A stretch of 64,000 nt of DNA. Origin: Nakamurella antarctica. GTDB taxonomy: Bacteria > Actinomycetota > Actinomycetes > Mycobacteriales > Nakamurellaceae. Every line of letters begins with the position of its first letter. The first letter of the stretch is position 1. The stretch is from assembly GCF_003860405.1 (NCBI RefSeq), contig NZ_CP034170.1:2976001-3040000 (forward strand). Direction: 5' to 3'. This document shows, piece by piece, positions 46,306 through 55,701 of the stretch. Below the pieces are notes generated by a model. It was not told the DNA's origin. It saw only the letters and a list, made by a program, of their open reading frames with translations, and did no database searches. A program made the position numbers and the translations under genes.

Positions 46306-46568
46306 GTCCCGTCAACTCCGCTGGCAGCCGGGTTGGCGTTCCCGAACCCATACACATCTGTCGACCTAGAGATCGAGAAAATCCCGAAGCCGCACCCGCA
46401 CGGATTCAAGACACCCCGGTGCGACTTGTCCCGCGATTGCCGTAATGGGAAGGACAATGACCAGCGCCCCCGCGGGCAGCCTGAATCTTTAACTGGTCTC
46501 GAAGTGCTTTACTCACCTTAATCGTCGTTGTCGTACTTCAGGTATGACAACCGCGTCAAGGAGGCCGT
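46306..46568. other. Convergent intergenic region cobN / cobF
   Basis: About 260 bp between the ends of two convergent genes. Short open frames have no recognisable features. I saw no hairpin with a T-tract, but termination of both units should occur here. Confidence 0.4.
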
Positions 46569-47297
46569 TCACCGCCGGCGGATTAGGTAGGTGTCCATGA
46601 TCCAGCCCTTGCGTTGCTTCAGTTCTGCCCGCAGGATCGCGAGCTCCGCACCTACCTCGGCGAGCGATCCGGAGAGCAAAGCCTCGTCCGCCGTGCCAAG
46701 GTAGGCACCCCAATAGATATCGAGTCCCGACTCGGCGATCTGCAGACACGTCAGATGTGAATCGAGCATGACGACCACGTCATTGAGCTCAGGACCCCAC
46801 TCTGCGAGAAGCCGGCGGCCGGTGGTGATGTGCACCGATTCCCCGATGCGATGCAGCACGATCCGGTGCGCGGCCGTCAATGCCGCAACACTGGTAACGC
46901 CTGGTATCACGGTGATCTCGACCGGGAGGCGGTCCAAAATCCGCAGGGTGCTGTCGTAGAGAGCTGGGTCGCCCCACACCAGGAAGGCGCCAACCTCACC
47001 CGGCGCCAGCTGCGCCAGAGCGGTCTCATAGACCGCCGCGCGCGCGTCGTGCCAAGTAAGCACGGCGGCCGCGTAGTCAGCCGGCTGCCGATCCCGGGGC
47101 ACTTCCGGGATGTCCACCACCCGGTGGCGTCCCGCATACAGCCTGATCATTTCCGACCGCACTGCCACGAGATCCGCTGTGGCATCGCCCTTGTCGAGCA
47201 CGAAGAAGACGTCGACACTGGCCAGCGCGCGCGTTGCTTGGACCGTGAGCTGATCGACCCCACCAGGCCCGATCCCGATCACGAAGATCTGGTTCAT
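46569..47297 (-). CDS. cobF: Precorrin-6A synthase (deacetylating)
   Basis: A 242-residue SAM-dependent enzyme that methylates C1 and releases the acetyl group, specific to the aerobic pathway. Start at ATG 47297 (MNQIFVIGIGPGGVDQLTVQA), overlapping the cobQ stop by 4 nt. Other motifs: VDVFFVLDKGDATADLVAVR, FLVWGDPALYDSTLRI, VIPGVTSVAALTAAH and the C-terminal KGWIMDTYLI. Confidence 0.95.
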   Translation of the reverse strand: MNQIFVIGIGPGGVDQLTVQATRALASVDVFFVLDKGDATADLVAVRSEMIRLYAGRHRVVDIPEVPRDRQPADYAAAVLTWHDARAAVYETALAQLAPGEVGAFLVWGDPALYDSTLRILDRLPVEITVIPGVTSVAALTAAHRIVLHRIGESVHITTGRRLLAEWGPELNDVVVMLDSHLTCLQIAESGLDIYWGAYLGTADEALLSGSLAEVGAELAILRAELKQRKGWIMDTYLIRRR

Positions 47298-48733
47298 GCC
47301 CCTACCGCGGCGAGAAGGGCCGCGGTGTCGAGGTTTTCCTCTACCGCGTCTGCGAGCGTATCGATCATTGCCTCCCGCGCAGCCGCGAAGCCCGGTCCGT
47401 CTGAGGCAACGAACGACGGCGCAACCTCGAGAAGCCACGCACGCCGGAACTTATCGTTTTCAAAGACGCCGTGCCACGTGGTGCCCCATACCGAGCCGAA
47501 CCTGCACCCATCGAGGAACGCTTCGCCGGAGTTCACGGTAGCCACCCCGTGGTGAATCTCGTAGGCCTGCACCGGATGCCCTCGCCATTCGCCGGTGGGC
47601 CGACCCAACACCTTCTCCTCGTGGAAGACCACTGCCGTTGGTAGGAGCGCCAAACCGGAAACCCGCCCGACCTTGGATTCGATCGGATCCTCAATCGATC
47701 CGGCCATCATTTGGTAGCCGCCACAGATACCCAGAATCGGGACGCCCTCCGCTGCGGCCTTTTCGATCACCTCGGCTAAACCCCGCTCCTTCAACCACAT
47801 CAGGTCCGACACGGTCGCCCTGCTTCCCGGGAGCACGATAATCTCGGCGCTAGCCAGCACCAGCGGATCAGTGGTCATGATCAGTTCGACGCCGGGCTCG
47901 CTTGCCAGTGCGTCCAAGTCGGTGACGTTGGACAGCCTTGGTAGTTGTACTGCAACTATCCGAACCCTGGGAGCCGTTGTGGCAACCGGGGTTGCGTCCC
48001 GCCACCGTCCCACCTGCAGAGTGTCTTCGCCGTCGAGCCAGACGTCGGGAAGCCAGGGCAGCACGCCCCAGAACGGCACCCCCGTCATCTGCGTCAGTTG
48101 GTCCAGGCCCGGTTTCAACAGTGTGACATCGCCGCGAAACTTGTTGATAATGAAGGCTTTAATCAAGGCGCGGTCTTGCGCCCCTAAGAGCCCCACCGTC
48201 CCGTAAAGCGAAGCGAAAATACCCCCGCGGTCAATGTCGCCGACCACGACCACGGGCAAGGAGAACTGCCGCGCAAGGCCCATGTTGACATAGTCGCCCG
48301 CGCGTAAGTTGATCTCTGCCGGCGAACCTGCACCCTCACTGATGATCACGTCGTACTTGGCAGCAAGTTCTTCATAAGCCTCAAAAGCCGCCAGAGCCAG
48401 GTGTTTACGACCGGTGGCAAACTCGCCAGCTTCCAAAACTCCATCCGCCCGCCCGCGAACCACCACATGTGAGCGCCGATCGGATCCGGGCTTCAAGAGC
48501 ACCGGGTTCATCGCCGACTCCGGCTCTGCGTTGGCCGCCTGGGCCTGCAAGTACTGTGCCCGGCCAATCTCTGCCCCGTCTGCGCAGACCATCGAATTAT
48601 TCGACATGTTCTGTGCCTTGAACGGCGCCACCAGGATTTTCTGACGACTCAAGAACCGGCAGATCCCCGTAGTAACAAGGGATTTGCCCGCATCCGATGA
48701 CGTGCCCGCGACAAGCAGCCCGCGATACTTCAT
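47294..48733 (-). CDS. cobQ: Cobyric acid synthase
   Basis: A 479-residue amidotransferase amidating the b, d, e and g side chains of adenosylcobyrinic acid diamide. P-loop LLVAGTSSDAGKSLVTTG, the QNMSNNSMVCADG segment, GDIDRGGIFASLYG, and a glutaminase domain with ILGICGGYQMM (nucleophilic Cys). Start at ATG 48733, overlapping the stop of the ybjN-like gene by 4 nt. This links the B12 gene to the mshA transcription unit. Confidence 0.96.
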   Translation of the reverse strand: MKYRGLLVAGTSSDAGKSLVTTGICRFLSRQKILVAPFKAQNMSNNSMVCADGAEIGRAQYLQAQAANAEPESAMNPVLLKPGSDRRSHVVVRGRADGVLEAGEFATGRKHLALAAFEAYEELAAKYDVIISEGAGSPAEINLRAGDYVNMGLARQFSLPVVVVGDIDRGGIFASLYGTVGLLGAQDRALIKAFIINKFRGDVTLLKPGLDQLTQMTGVPFWGVLPWLPDVWLDGEDTLQVGRWRDATPVATTAPRVRIVAVQLPRLSNVTDLDALASEPGVELIMTTDPLVLASAEIIVLPGSRATVSDLMWLKERGLAEVIEKAAAEGVPILGICGGYQMMAGSIEDPIESKVGRVSGLALLPTAVVFHEEKVLGRPTGEWRGHPVQAYEIHHGVATVNSGEAFLDGCRFGSVWGTTWHGVFENDKFRRAWLLEVAPSFVASDGPGFAAAREAMIDTLADAVEENLDTAALLAAVGA

Positions 48734-49215
48734 GGCGCCATCAAATGCTTGAAGGCCTTTAAATTCGCCAGCGATTCGCCGCGGTCGGTGCGCCACGCCC
48801 ATTCGCGACGGATCGAGGACGCAAAGCCCCGTTCCAGGATGGGGTTGAAATCCGCGTCGGATGTCTGAAGAACCACGCCAAGCACGGTGTCGATCTCTTC
48901 TGGCGTTACCGAATCCAAGCCGATCCGGCCGACGAGGTGAATATCGCCCACCGCATCGAGGCAATACGCAACCGAACGCAGTTTGCTGTTGCGCTGCAAC
49001 AGGAACTTGTATACACCCGCGAAATTCTCATCCGGCTTTCGGCACACAAAGGACTCAATCAACAGCTCGTGGTCGCCGATCAGCAGCCACACCAGTGTGC
49101 GATAACGACGCTCCCCCGGCAGGGTCAGCAAGAACGCCCCGTCCTCTGGCTCCGTGTAGTCAACACCCGCAGACGTGAGCGCAGACGTGATGAGTTCTGA
49201 GACCTCTGCACTCAT
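48730..49215 (-). CDS. YbjN-domain protein (Rv0487-like)
   Basis: A 161-residue cytosolic protein with the YbjN/type III secretion-chaperone-like fold: [61 protein letters not shown] and [13 protein letters not shown]. It resembles the mycobacterial gene between mshA and gpm1. Function is not established. Start at ATG 49215, overlapping the mshA stop by 4 nt; the downstream cobQ overlaps its stop by 4 nt. Confidence 0.88.
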   Translation of the reverse strand: MSAEVSELITSALTSAGVDYTEPEDGAFLLTLPGERRYRTLVWLLIGDHELLIESFVCRKPDENFAGVYKFLLQRNSKLRSVAYCLDAVGDIHLVGRIGLDSVTPEEIDTVLGVVLQTSDADFNPILERGFASSIRREWAWRTDRGESLANLKAFKHLMAP

Positions 49216-50530
49216 CGTTGGTCCGCCCTCGCCCGTCGAGGAACTTGCTGCGGCATGGATGTGGAAAGGCCAGAGTTCGCAGAGCGCATCGCCGAGCGAT
49301 AGCTCGCCATCAAAGAGTCCACCGTTGCCTCCCAAGAGAATTGACCCGCATGCGGGGAAGCGCCAGCAGCAAGTCGCGCCTGTCGCGCGGGGTCGAGAAC
49401 CACCGATGCGAGAGCGTCTGCCCACGCCTGGATTTGGTGCCCCTTGACCAACACACCTGAAACGTCATCTGCCACAGCAACAGTGAGTCCACCCACCGCG
49501 GCGGCAACAACGGGAGTGCCGCTGGCTTGGGCCTCCAGCGCCACCAGCCCAAAGGACTCGTTGTAGCTCGGCACCGCCACCACATCGGCGGCGCGGTAGA
49601 GCTGCACCAGGTCGACTGGCGGCATCGGATCGAGGAAGGTGACCTGAGCGGCGATCCCCAAAGACTGGGCAAGCCCCGTCAAGGCGTGCGGCGCCGCCCG
49701 CCCAGTACCGGAGACCCCGCCCACAATGACGATCCGCCACTGCCGATCCGGGTATCTAGCCGCGAGCACCGCTGCAGCCTTGACCAACACATCCGGCGCC
49801 TTCAATGGCTGAATACGACCCACGAAGGCGATGACGATTTCGTTCTCGCCGAGCCCAAACCGGCGCCGGGCAATCCCCCGATCGCCGGGAACGAACACAT
49901 CTGTGTCGACCCCCGGGAACACCACATCGATTCGCGCCGGGTCCGCCCCATACAGATCACGGAGGTCAGCCGCTTCGGCGTGGGTATTCGCGATCAGTCG
50001 ATCAGCCTCAACAACCACCTGATCCTCACCGATCAACCGACCGGCAGGTTCGGGCGAATCGCCGTCGGCCATGGATGCGTTTTTAACCCTTGCGAGGGTG
50101 TGCGCCGAATGCACCATCGGCACCCCCCACCGATCTTTAGCCAGGTAGGCGACCTGGCCAGAGAGCCAGTAATGCGAGTGGATCAGGTCGTAATAGCCAC
50201 GATCCCGACTGGCTTCGGCCCGCATGACCCCGTTGGCAAAGGAGCACAGCTGGCCGGGGAGGTCATTTTTGTCCAGTCCCTCGAAGGGGCCCGCAACTAT
50301 GTGACGGACCAGCACTCCGGGCACCAGTTCCATCACCGGCGGAAGGTCCGATGACGTTGCTCGGGTAAAGATCTCCACTTCGATCCCACGGGCAGCCAAC
50401 CTGCGCGCCGTCTGGTCTACGTAGACGTTCATCCCCCTGCGTCACCGGCGCCAGCCTGCGCCAGTGGGGACGTATGCAAGGAAATGGCGGCAACTCTACG
50501 AACTGGGTCGAAGCCGTTGGTTGACGTCAT
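49212..50530 (-). CDS. mshA: D-inositol-3-phosphate glycosyltransferase MshA, frameshifted near N-terminus in this assembly
   Basis: A GT4 glycosyltransferase making the first mycothiol precursor from UDP-GlcNAc and inositol 3-phosphate. The main frame (from 50432) contains [90 protein letters not shown] and [20 protein letters not shown]. The family N-terminus [23 protein letters not shown] is upstream in another frame from ATG 50530. The two join if one base is added in the five-base run at 50433-50437, which places GG directly before MNVYV as in other MshA proteins and gives 439 residues. Without that base, translation would have to start at 50432 and lack the first, conserved substrate-binding loop. 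Confidence 0.93.
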
Positions 50531-50600
50531 TTCCGCAGGTGTGCGCGGTCTCGGACGCCAACGGTTCTCACCCACAGAACTATACGCGGGCTGCGCAGGG

Positions 50601-51902
50601 CTACAGGGCTGAGAACTTCTTCCACTGGTCGTAGGTATACGACCAGTCGTAGTTGTAATCCGCTGGGCCAAGGTCGGGGGCACCAGGTGAATTACTCACC
50701 GTCACCGGGTCACCGTATAACGCCATGTCGTAGAAAATCTTCGCGTTGGCTGTGCTCATGTTGACGCAGCCGTGGGAAACGTTGGCCACGCCCTGCTGCG
50801 GGATGGTGCTGTCGTTCTCATGGATGAACTCGCCATTGTTATTAATGCGGACGGCCCACTTCACCTTCACGCCGCAGTAATTGAACTGCGTGTTGCACAT
50901 ATCGTAGTCCGGGAATTTCTCCTGCACGATGTGGATGCCGTTGCGAGTGGCCCGCCGCACGTCCTCGGTCTTGCCATAAGAAACTGGGAAGTCCTGCACC
51001 TGGGCTCCGTCTACCGTGACCTTCATCCTGAAGCTGGACACGTTCGCATCCACCCGAAGATCGCGGCCGATGGTGAAGGTTTGGGAGACATCCTCGCGGC
51101 CCCAGGTTCCACCCAGATTCACTCCGTACAGGTTGGCCTTCACCGTTACTGTCGTGTAAGCGGGCCAGAAGTCTTTTGGCCGGAAGTGCACCTGCGACTG
51201 CAGCACCCCAGCGGTCTTGATCTCCTCGTCCTGGAGCCAGCCCCAGCTTCCCTCGACATTCAGCGGCGCTCCACTTTTGTCGACCGCTGTCACTGTCAGT
51301 GCCCGCTGAGCAGCTGCTCGATCCTTCACTTGGCCGTAAAACTGTATGACAATCGGCGCCGCAACCCCAACGGTCTCTCCCTGGGACGGCGTAATGGCGG
51401 CGCGGTTTGTATCTGTCGGCGCGACCGTTGCCATCGTCCCGGTAATGGGAGTCTCAGTGCCGTCGGTGCCCTTGGCTACCCCGACAAAGTTGTAGGTCTG
51501 GCCATATTTCATCCCCTGGCTCAAGGTGAACGTAGCGCCGTCGGCCGAGATATCGCCTTTGAGTGCGGAGCCATCCGAACCGGTAACCGTCATACCCGTG
51601 ATGTCGGCGTTGAACACCGTCACCGTGATCGGGGTGGCCGGCGCCAAGTCCGTGCTGCCGAAGGCGGGCAGGCTAATGATGTTGACCTTCGCCGCTGCAG
51701 GCGCCGCTGCCGAGGCAGCGGGTGCGGATGAGACCGCCACCGATTGCGTGGGCGGAACGGTTACTTGCGAGGGAGCGGGGGCTGCGTTTGCACCTGCGGT
51801 CTGGAATTCGGTGACGACCACGTCCTGACCTGTGCTGGAACATGCGCCCACGGTGAGGACGGCCGCCACACCCACAGCGATGATCGACAACGATCGACGC
51901 AC
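50601..51902 (-). CDS. L,D-transpeptidase lipoprotein (Rv0483-like)
   Basis: A cell-wall cross-linking enzyme of about 433 residues. I use GTG 51902 with AGGA upstream (VRRSLSIIAVGVAAVLTVGAC, lipobox at Cys21), although an open frame extends to 51983. After an Ala/Pro-rich linker come Ig-like domains (about 80-290) and the YkuD catalytic domain. The active site is NVSHGCVNMS, with the His also in GEFIHENDS. The C-terminus DWSYTYDQWKKF is typical of actinobacterial Ldt enzymes. Neighbours murB and mshA keep the mycobacterial order. Confidence 0.92.
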   Translation of the reverse strand: MRRSLSIIAVGVAAVLTVGACSSTGQDVVVTEFQTAGANAAPAPSQVTVPPTQSVAVSSAPAASAAAPAAAKVNIISLPAFGSTDLAPATPITVTVFNADITGMTVTGSDGSALKGDISADGATFTLSQGMKYGQTYNFVGVAKGTDGTETPITGTMATVAPTDTNRAAITPSQGETVGVAAPIVIQFYGQVKDRAAAQRALTVTAVDKSGAPLNVEGSWGWLQDEEIKTAGVLQSQVHFRPKDFWPAYTTVTVKANLYGVNLGGTWGREDVSQTFTIGRDLRVDANVSSFRMKVTVDGAQVQDFPVSYGKTEDVRRATRNGIHIVQEKFPDYDMCNTQFNYCGVKVKWAVRINNNGEFIHENDSTIPQQGVANVSHGCVNMSTANAKIFYDMALYGDPVTVSNSPGAPDLGPADYNYDWSYTYDQWKKFSAL

Positions 51903-52035
51903 GCCACTTTTCCTAGCAAGGAAACCAACAGCCACCAGTATCTCCACTTCACCGAATTTTTTGGATAATAGCTTTTCGCCCACGGTAGCGGCTCAACGTG
52001 TGATCTGCGTGGGATGGTTGAACTGCGCGGATGAC

Positions 52036-53085
52036 TCAGTCGAGCGTCACGCCTACAAAAACCGGTTCTGGAATCAACGTCACACCGAATTTCGCAACAA
52101 CTCCATCGCGGATATATCTGGCCAGGTTCACCAAATCCCTGGTGGTGCCGCCCCGGTTCACCAACGCCAACGTGTGTTTGGTCGAGACACCGGCGCCGGC
52201 GCCGAGGTGGAAGCCTTTGCCGAATCCGGCACGCTCGATCAGCCACGCTGCGGACAGCTTCACCCGGTCGCCGGCGGGAAAGTGCGGATAACTGACATCG
52301 GAGCCAAGCGCCCCGCGAATTCGACCATCCGCCTCCCGGGCCTGCTCGGCGGAGAGCAGCGGGTTGGTAAAGAAGGATCCGGCACTGCGGGAATCGGGGT
52401 CGCCAGGGTCGAGCACCATACCTTTGCTGCGCCGAAGACCCAAGACACACTCGCGGACAACGGCTGGAGGCACGCTCTCCCCCGGCGCAACCCCGAGCGA
52501 TTTGGCAAGCTCGGCGTACTTCACCGGTGTCTCCCGGCGGCTCAGCCGCATCTGGATCCTGAGCACCACCGCCCGATCGCTACCGCGCAGCACGCTGGAG
52601 CGGTATCCCAACTGCAGCTGATCTGTGTGCAGCAGCTGCACGCCGCGCGTCGCCCGGTCGAAGACCGTGACGTTCTCGAGTACTTCGCTGACCTCCATGC
52701 CGTAGGCGCCCACGTTCTGCACGGGGGTGGCGCCGGTAGACCCTGGGATGCCAGAGAGGAATTCGATCCCGGACCAGCCTTCGCCGCAGAACTGCGCGAC
52801 CAGCTCGTCCCAGTTCACGCCGGCTGCTGCCGTCACCAAGAGGTCATCGCCGTCACGAACAGCGCTCACACCCGTGTTTGCCACTTGGACCACGGGCCCC
52901 GCAATACCTTCATCGGCAATTACCAGGTTGGATCCACCGCCCACCACGAGCAGCGGTGCACCCGCAAAATCTGCCTCTGCCACCGCCGCGCAGATCTCGT
53001 CATCGGTGGCCGCAACAGTCAACGACGGCGCCGGACCGCCGAGACCGAGGGTGGTCAGCGTCGAGAGGTTGATGGATGCGGGCAT
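52036..53085 (-). CDS. murB: UDP-N-acetylenolpyruvoylglucosamine reductase
   Basis: A 349-residue FAD enzyme forming UDP-MurNAc for peptidoglycan. The start at ATG 53085 (MPASINLSTLTTLGLGG) fits the family. FAD-binding motifs LLVVGGGSNLVIADEGI and FLSGIPGSTGATPVQNVGAYG are intact, as is RSAGSFFTNP with the catalytic serine and AAWLIERAGFGKG. Divergent from the DUF2505 gene, as in mycobacteria. Confidence 0.96.
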   Translation of the reverse strand: MPASINLSTLTTLGLGGPAPSLTVAATDDEICAAVAEADFAGAPLLVVGGGSNLVIADEGIAGPVVQVANTGVSAVRDGDDLLVTAAAGVNWDELVAQFCGEGWSGIEFLSGIPGSTGATPVQNVGAYGMEVSEVLENVTVFDRATRGVQLLHTDQLQLGYRSSVLRGSDRAVVLRIQMRLSRRETPVKYAELAKSLGVAPGESVPPAVVRECVLGLRRSKGMVLDPGDPDSRSAGSFFTNPLLSAEQAREADGRIRGALGSDVSYPHFPAGDRVKLSAAWLIERAGFGKGFHLGAGAGVSTKHTLALVNRGGTTRDLVNLARYIRDGVVAKFGVTLIPEPVFVGVTLD

Positions 53086-53274
53086 TCGGTCACCGTACCG
53101 GGATGCGGTGGGCCACCGCCGCGAGTTCCGCAACAAGTCTCGAGTTCCACAACAAGTGGCGCGCGAAGTGGCGAATGGTCGGGCTCGAACACCATTGCCT
53201 TCAAGGGCTGCGTGGGAGGAGCCGGATAGTCTTCAACCCAGCACGTTTTTTTAAAACCCACCCAGGAGGCACCA

Positions 53275-53772
53275 GTGTCCACCCAGATGACCGTCACCCA
53301 GCATTACGCAGCCACCCCGGAGAAAGTGTTCGCCCTGTTTGGCAACCCGGTGTTCTTGGCCGCGCGCTTGGCGGCCAGTGGCGGCATCGACCCTGAAATT
53401 GTGTCCCAGACTTCCGACAATGAGACCGTTGAACTCGTGACCCGGCAGGGCATTCCGGCCGCAGTGCTGCCGTCCATCATCGGCTCGTTCATCAGCGGTG
53501 ACCCATCCACCCAGCGCACCGAGAGCTGGAAGGCCAACGACGCGGGCGGCTACGACGCCAATTTTAAGGTCACCATCCAGGGCGCGCCGGCCTCTCTGAA
53601 GGGCACCATGTCACTGGCTGCGAGCGGCGAAGGCTCCGTGCTGCACATCGATGCCGAAGCGATCGTTCCCGTGCCAATGTTCGGCCCGAAGATAGAAAAG
53701 GTCATCGTCGAGCAGGTGTCGGAACTGCTGGCACGCGAGGAGATGTTCACCCAGGGGCAGCTCGCGCAGTAA
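53275..53772 (+). CDS. DUF2505 domain protein
   Basis: A 165-residue protein of the START/SRPBCC-like DUF2505 family. MTVTQHYAATPEKVFALFGNPVFLAARL at the N-terminus is characteristic; beta-rich body with LKGTMSLAASGEGSVLHIDAEAIVPVPMFGPKIEKVI. The ribosome site AGGAGG lies 8 nt before the GTG start. The mycobacterial equivalent sits divergently next to murB. A lipid- or ligand-binding role is assumed from the fold; none has been shown to my knowledge. Confidence 0.88.
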   Translation: MSTQMTVTQHYAATPEKVFALFGNPVFLAARLAASGGIDPEIVSQTSDNETVELVTRQGIPAAVLPSIIGSFISGDPSTQRTESWKANDAGGYDANFKVTIQGAPASLKGTMSLAASGEGSVLHIDAEAIVPVPMFGPKIEKVIVEQVSELLAREEMFTQGQLAQ

Positions 53773-53813
53773 GCGGGACAAGAAAAGGGCAGAGCGCGAG
53801 GCTTCGGATACCC

Positions 53814-54643
53814 ATGGCCGGCCACGGTGATGTCCGGGTTCGGCGCTACGCCGCTGGCAGGGCGCGCACGCTCGGCGCACCCACGCGCGGCACAACCGCG
53901 CCAAACCGGCTGCGGCGCAACGATAACTGGATCGCTTCGTGGCCCGCCGTAGCCGCCGCTCTACAAAAGCCGGATGCGCTTGCCGTGGATCTTGGCTACG
54001 GAGCCAGCGCCGTCACGACGGTGGAGTTCGCCGCCCGGCTCAGGCGGAACCACCCTGGCGTTCGAGTGCTGGGTGTAGAAATCGAGCCCGCCAGGGTCGC
54101 GGCAGCCCAGCCCTTCGCCGACCCCCGCGCCTGGACTTCGCGCGCGGCGGATTCGAATTGGCGGGCCGCCGCCCACAGCTGGTCCGTGCGATGAATGTGC
54201 TGCGCCAGTATGACGAGGAGCCAGCACGGCAAGCATGGGTCGATGTCTGCTCCCGGCTCGCCCCCGGCGGCGTCCTGGTCGAGGGCACTTGCGACGAGAT
54301 CGGCCGTATCGGCTCGTGGGTGCTGGCCTCCATGCATGGCCCCGAGTCGCTGACACTCTCCTGCTCCCTCAGGCACCTCGACCACCCGCGGACTCTCGCC
54401 GAAAGGTTGCCGAAAACCCTGATCCACCAGAACGTTCCGGGTACCGCAATCCATAAATTTGTGCGGGATCTCGGTCTTGCCTGGGATAGCTCGGCGGCGC
54501 TGGCGGTTTTTTCGGCCCGTCAACGGTGGATCGCCGCAGTGAAATCGTTGGGCCACGACTGGCCGCTCCTCGGACCCGAGAGCCGCAGCAGGTTCGGCGA
54601 ACTCACCGTGGCCTGGTCGGCCATCGATCCAGACACCGGCTGA
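53814..54643 (+). pseudogene. Class I SAM-dependent methyltransferase, frameshifted in this assembly
   Basis: A conserved actinobacterial methyltransferase split over two frames. The first part has LGAPTRGTTAPNRLRRNDNW, LAVDLGYGASAVTTVEFAARL (SAM-binding loop) and VLGVEIEPARVAAAQPFADP. After the run of five C at 54122-54126 it continues in the next frame as RLDFARGGFELAGRRPQLVRAMNVLRQYDE, APGGVLVEGTCDEIGR and RQRWIAAVKSLG. Adding one C restores a protein of about 276 residues. The target is unknown. Confidence 0.83.
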
Positions 54644-54652
54644 GCCACACTC

Positions 54653-54692
54653 GGCGTCAGGGCGTCAGGGCGTCAGGGCGTCAGGGCGTCAG
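54653..54692 (+). repeat. Five tandem copies of an 8-bp repeat before purU
   Basis: GGCGTCAG occurs five times head to tail, ending 15 bp before the purU GTG start. The last copy runs into GGATAATTACC, which looks like a -10 element (GATAAT, 54693-54698) centred about 12 bp before the start codon. Copy number would alter the sequence in and upstream of the -35 region. Confidence 0.85.
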
Positions 54693-54707
54693 GGATAATT
54701 ACCCATC

Positions 54708-55607
54708 GTGACTTCCCCCGCAAGAACGCCAGGAACACCACCGGCGTCCTCCGAACGCCGCTATATCCTCACTCTGGCCTGCCCCGACGGTACGGGCATC
54801 GTTGCCCGGATCACCACATTTCTCGCCGACATCGGCGGCTGGATCGTCGAGGCGGCCTACCACTCCGATGACGAATCCGGCCGATTCTTTACTCGCCAAG
54901 AGATCCGCGCCGACTCTCTAGCCATCGACTACACAGAGCTGAGCGCGCGGTTCGCCGAAGTAGCGCAGGCTCTCAAAGCCGACCAGTTCCAAGTCATCGA
55001 CACTCTAGGCCGCAAGAAAATGGTGCTGCTGGTCTCCAAGGAAGGGCACTGCCTCTACGACCTTCTCGGCCGCTGGCATTCGGGCGAACTGGATGTCGAC
55101 ATACCGCTCATCATCGGCAACCACCCGGATCTCGGCCCGGTGGCGCACATGTTCGACATTCCCTTTATGCACGTGCCGATCACGTCAGAAACCAAACCTG
55201 CGGCATTTGCCGAAATCGCCCGGTTGGTCGAGGAGCAGCAGCCCGACGTCATCGTTTTAGCTCGGTTCATGCAGGTTGTCCCGCCCGCGCTGTGCGAGAA
55301 GTGGGACGGACTGCTGATTAACATCCATCACGGATTCCTGCCATCCTTCCGCGGCGCGAAGCCCTACCATCAGGCCTACCAGCGCGGCGTCAAACTGATC
55401 GGCGCCACCTGCCATTACGTCACGGGTGAGCTTGATGCGGGCCCCATCATCGAGCAGGACGTGATCCACGTCGATCACACCGATTCGACGGCCGCCATGG
55501 TGCGTCGTGGCCGCGACATTGAACGTTCCGTGCTCTTTCGCGGCCTGAGCAACCACCTGCAGAACAGAGTGTTCCGCGATGGACTACGGACCGTCGTTTT
55601 TAAGTAG
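54708..55607 (+). CDS. purU: Formyltetrahydrofolate deformylase
   Basis: A 299-residue enzyme hydrolysing 10-formyl-THF to formate and THF. ACT domain (about 15-95; LTLACPDGTGIVARITTFLAD) followed by a formyltransferase-fold domain: RFMQVVPPALC, the catalytic NIHHGFLPSFRGAKPYHQAY (Asn, His), and GATCHYVTGELDAGPII (Asp). GTG start; probably a very short leader if the -10 at 54693 is used. Confidence 0.95.
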   Translation: MTSPARTPGTPPASSERRYILTLACPDGTGIVARITTFLADIGGWIVEAAYHSDDESGRFFTRQEIRADSLAIDYTELSARFAEVAQALKADQFQVIDTLGRKKMVLLVSKEGHCLYDLLGRWHSGELDVDIPLIIGNHPDLGPVAHMFDIPFMHVPITSETKPAAFAEIARLVEEQQPDVIVLARFMQVVPPALCEKWDGLLINIHHGFLPSFRGAKPYHQAYQRGVKLIGATCHYVTGELDAGPIIEQDVIHVDHTDSTAAMVRRGRDIERSVLFRGLSNHLQNRVFRDGLRTVVFK

Positions 55608-55701
55608 AGGCATCATGGAGGGTGCCCGAAGGAATCACTTCCCGCCTTCCGGTGTTTCAACCAGTACTAGCCACACCACTGCAGTCTGCGAAAGGTACGT
55701 C

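Noticed and set aside
46224-46521. Small plus-strand frames after cobN
   Set aside because: Short, partly inside cobN, Pro/Arg-rich, with no features.
54653-54692. CRISPR-like repeat
   Set aside because: The 8-bp units are contiguous with no spacers, and no cas genes are present.
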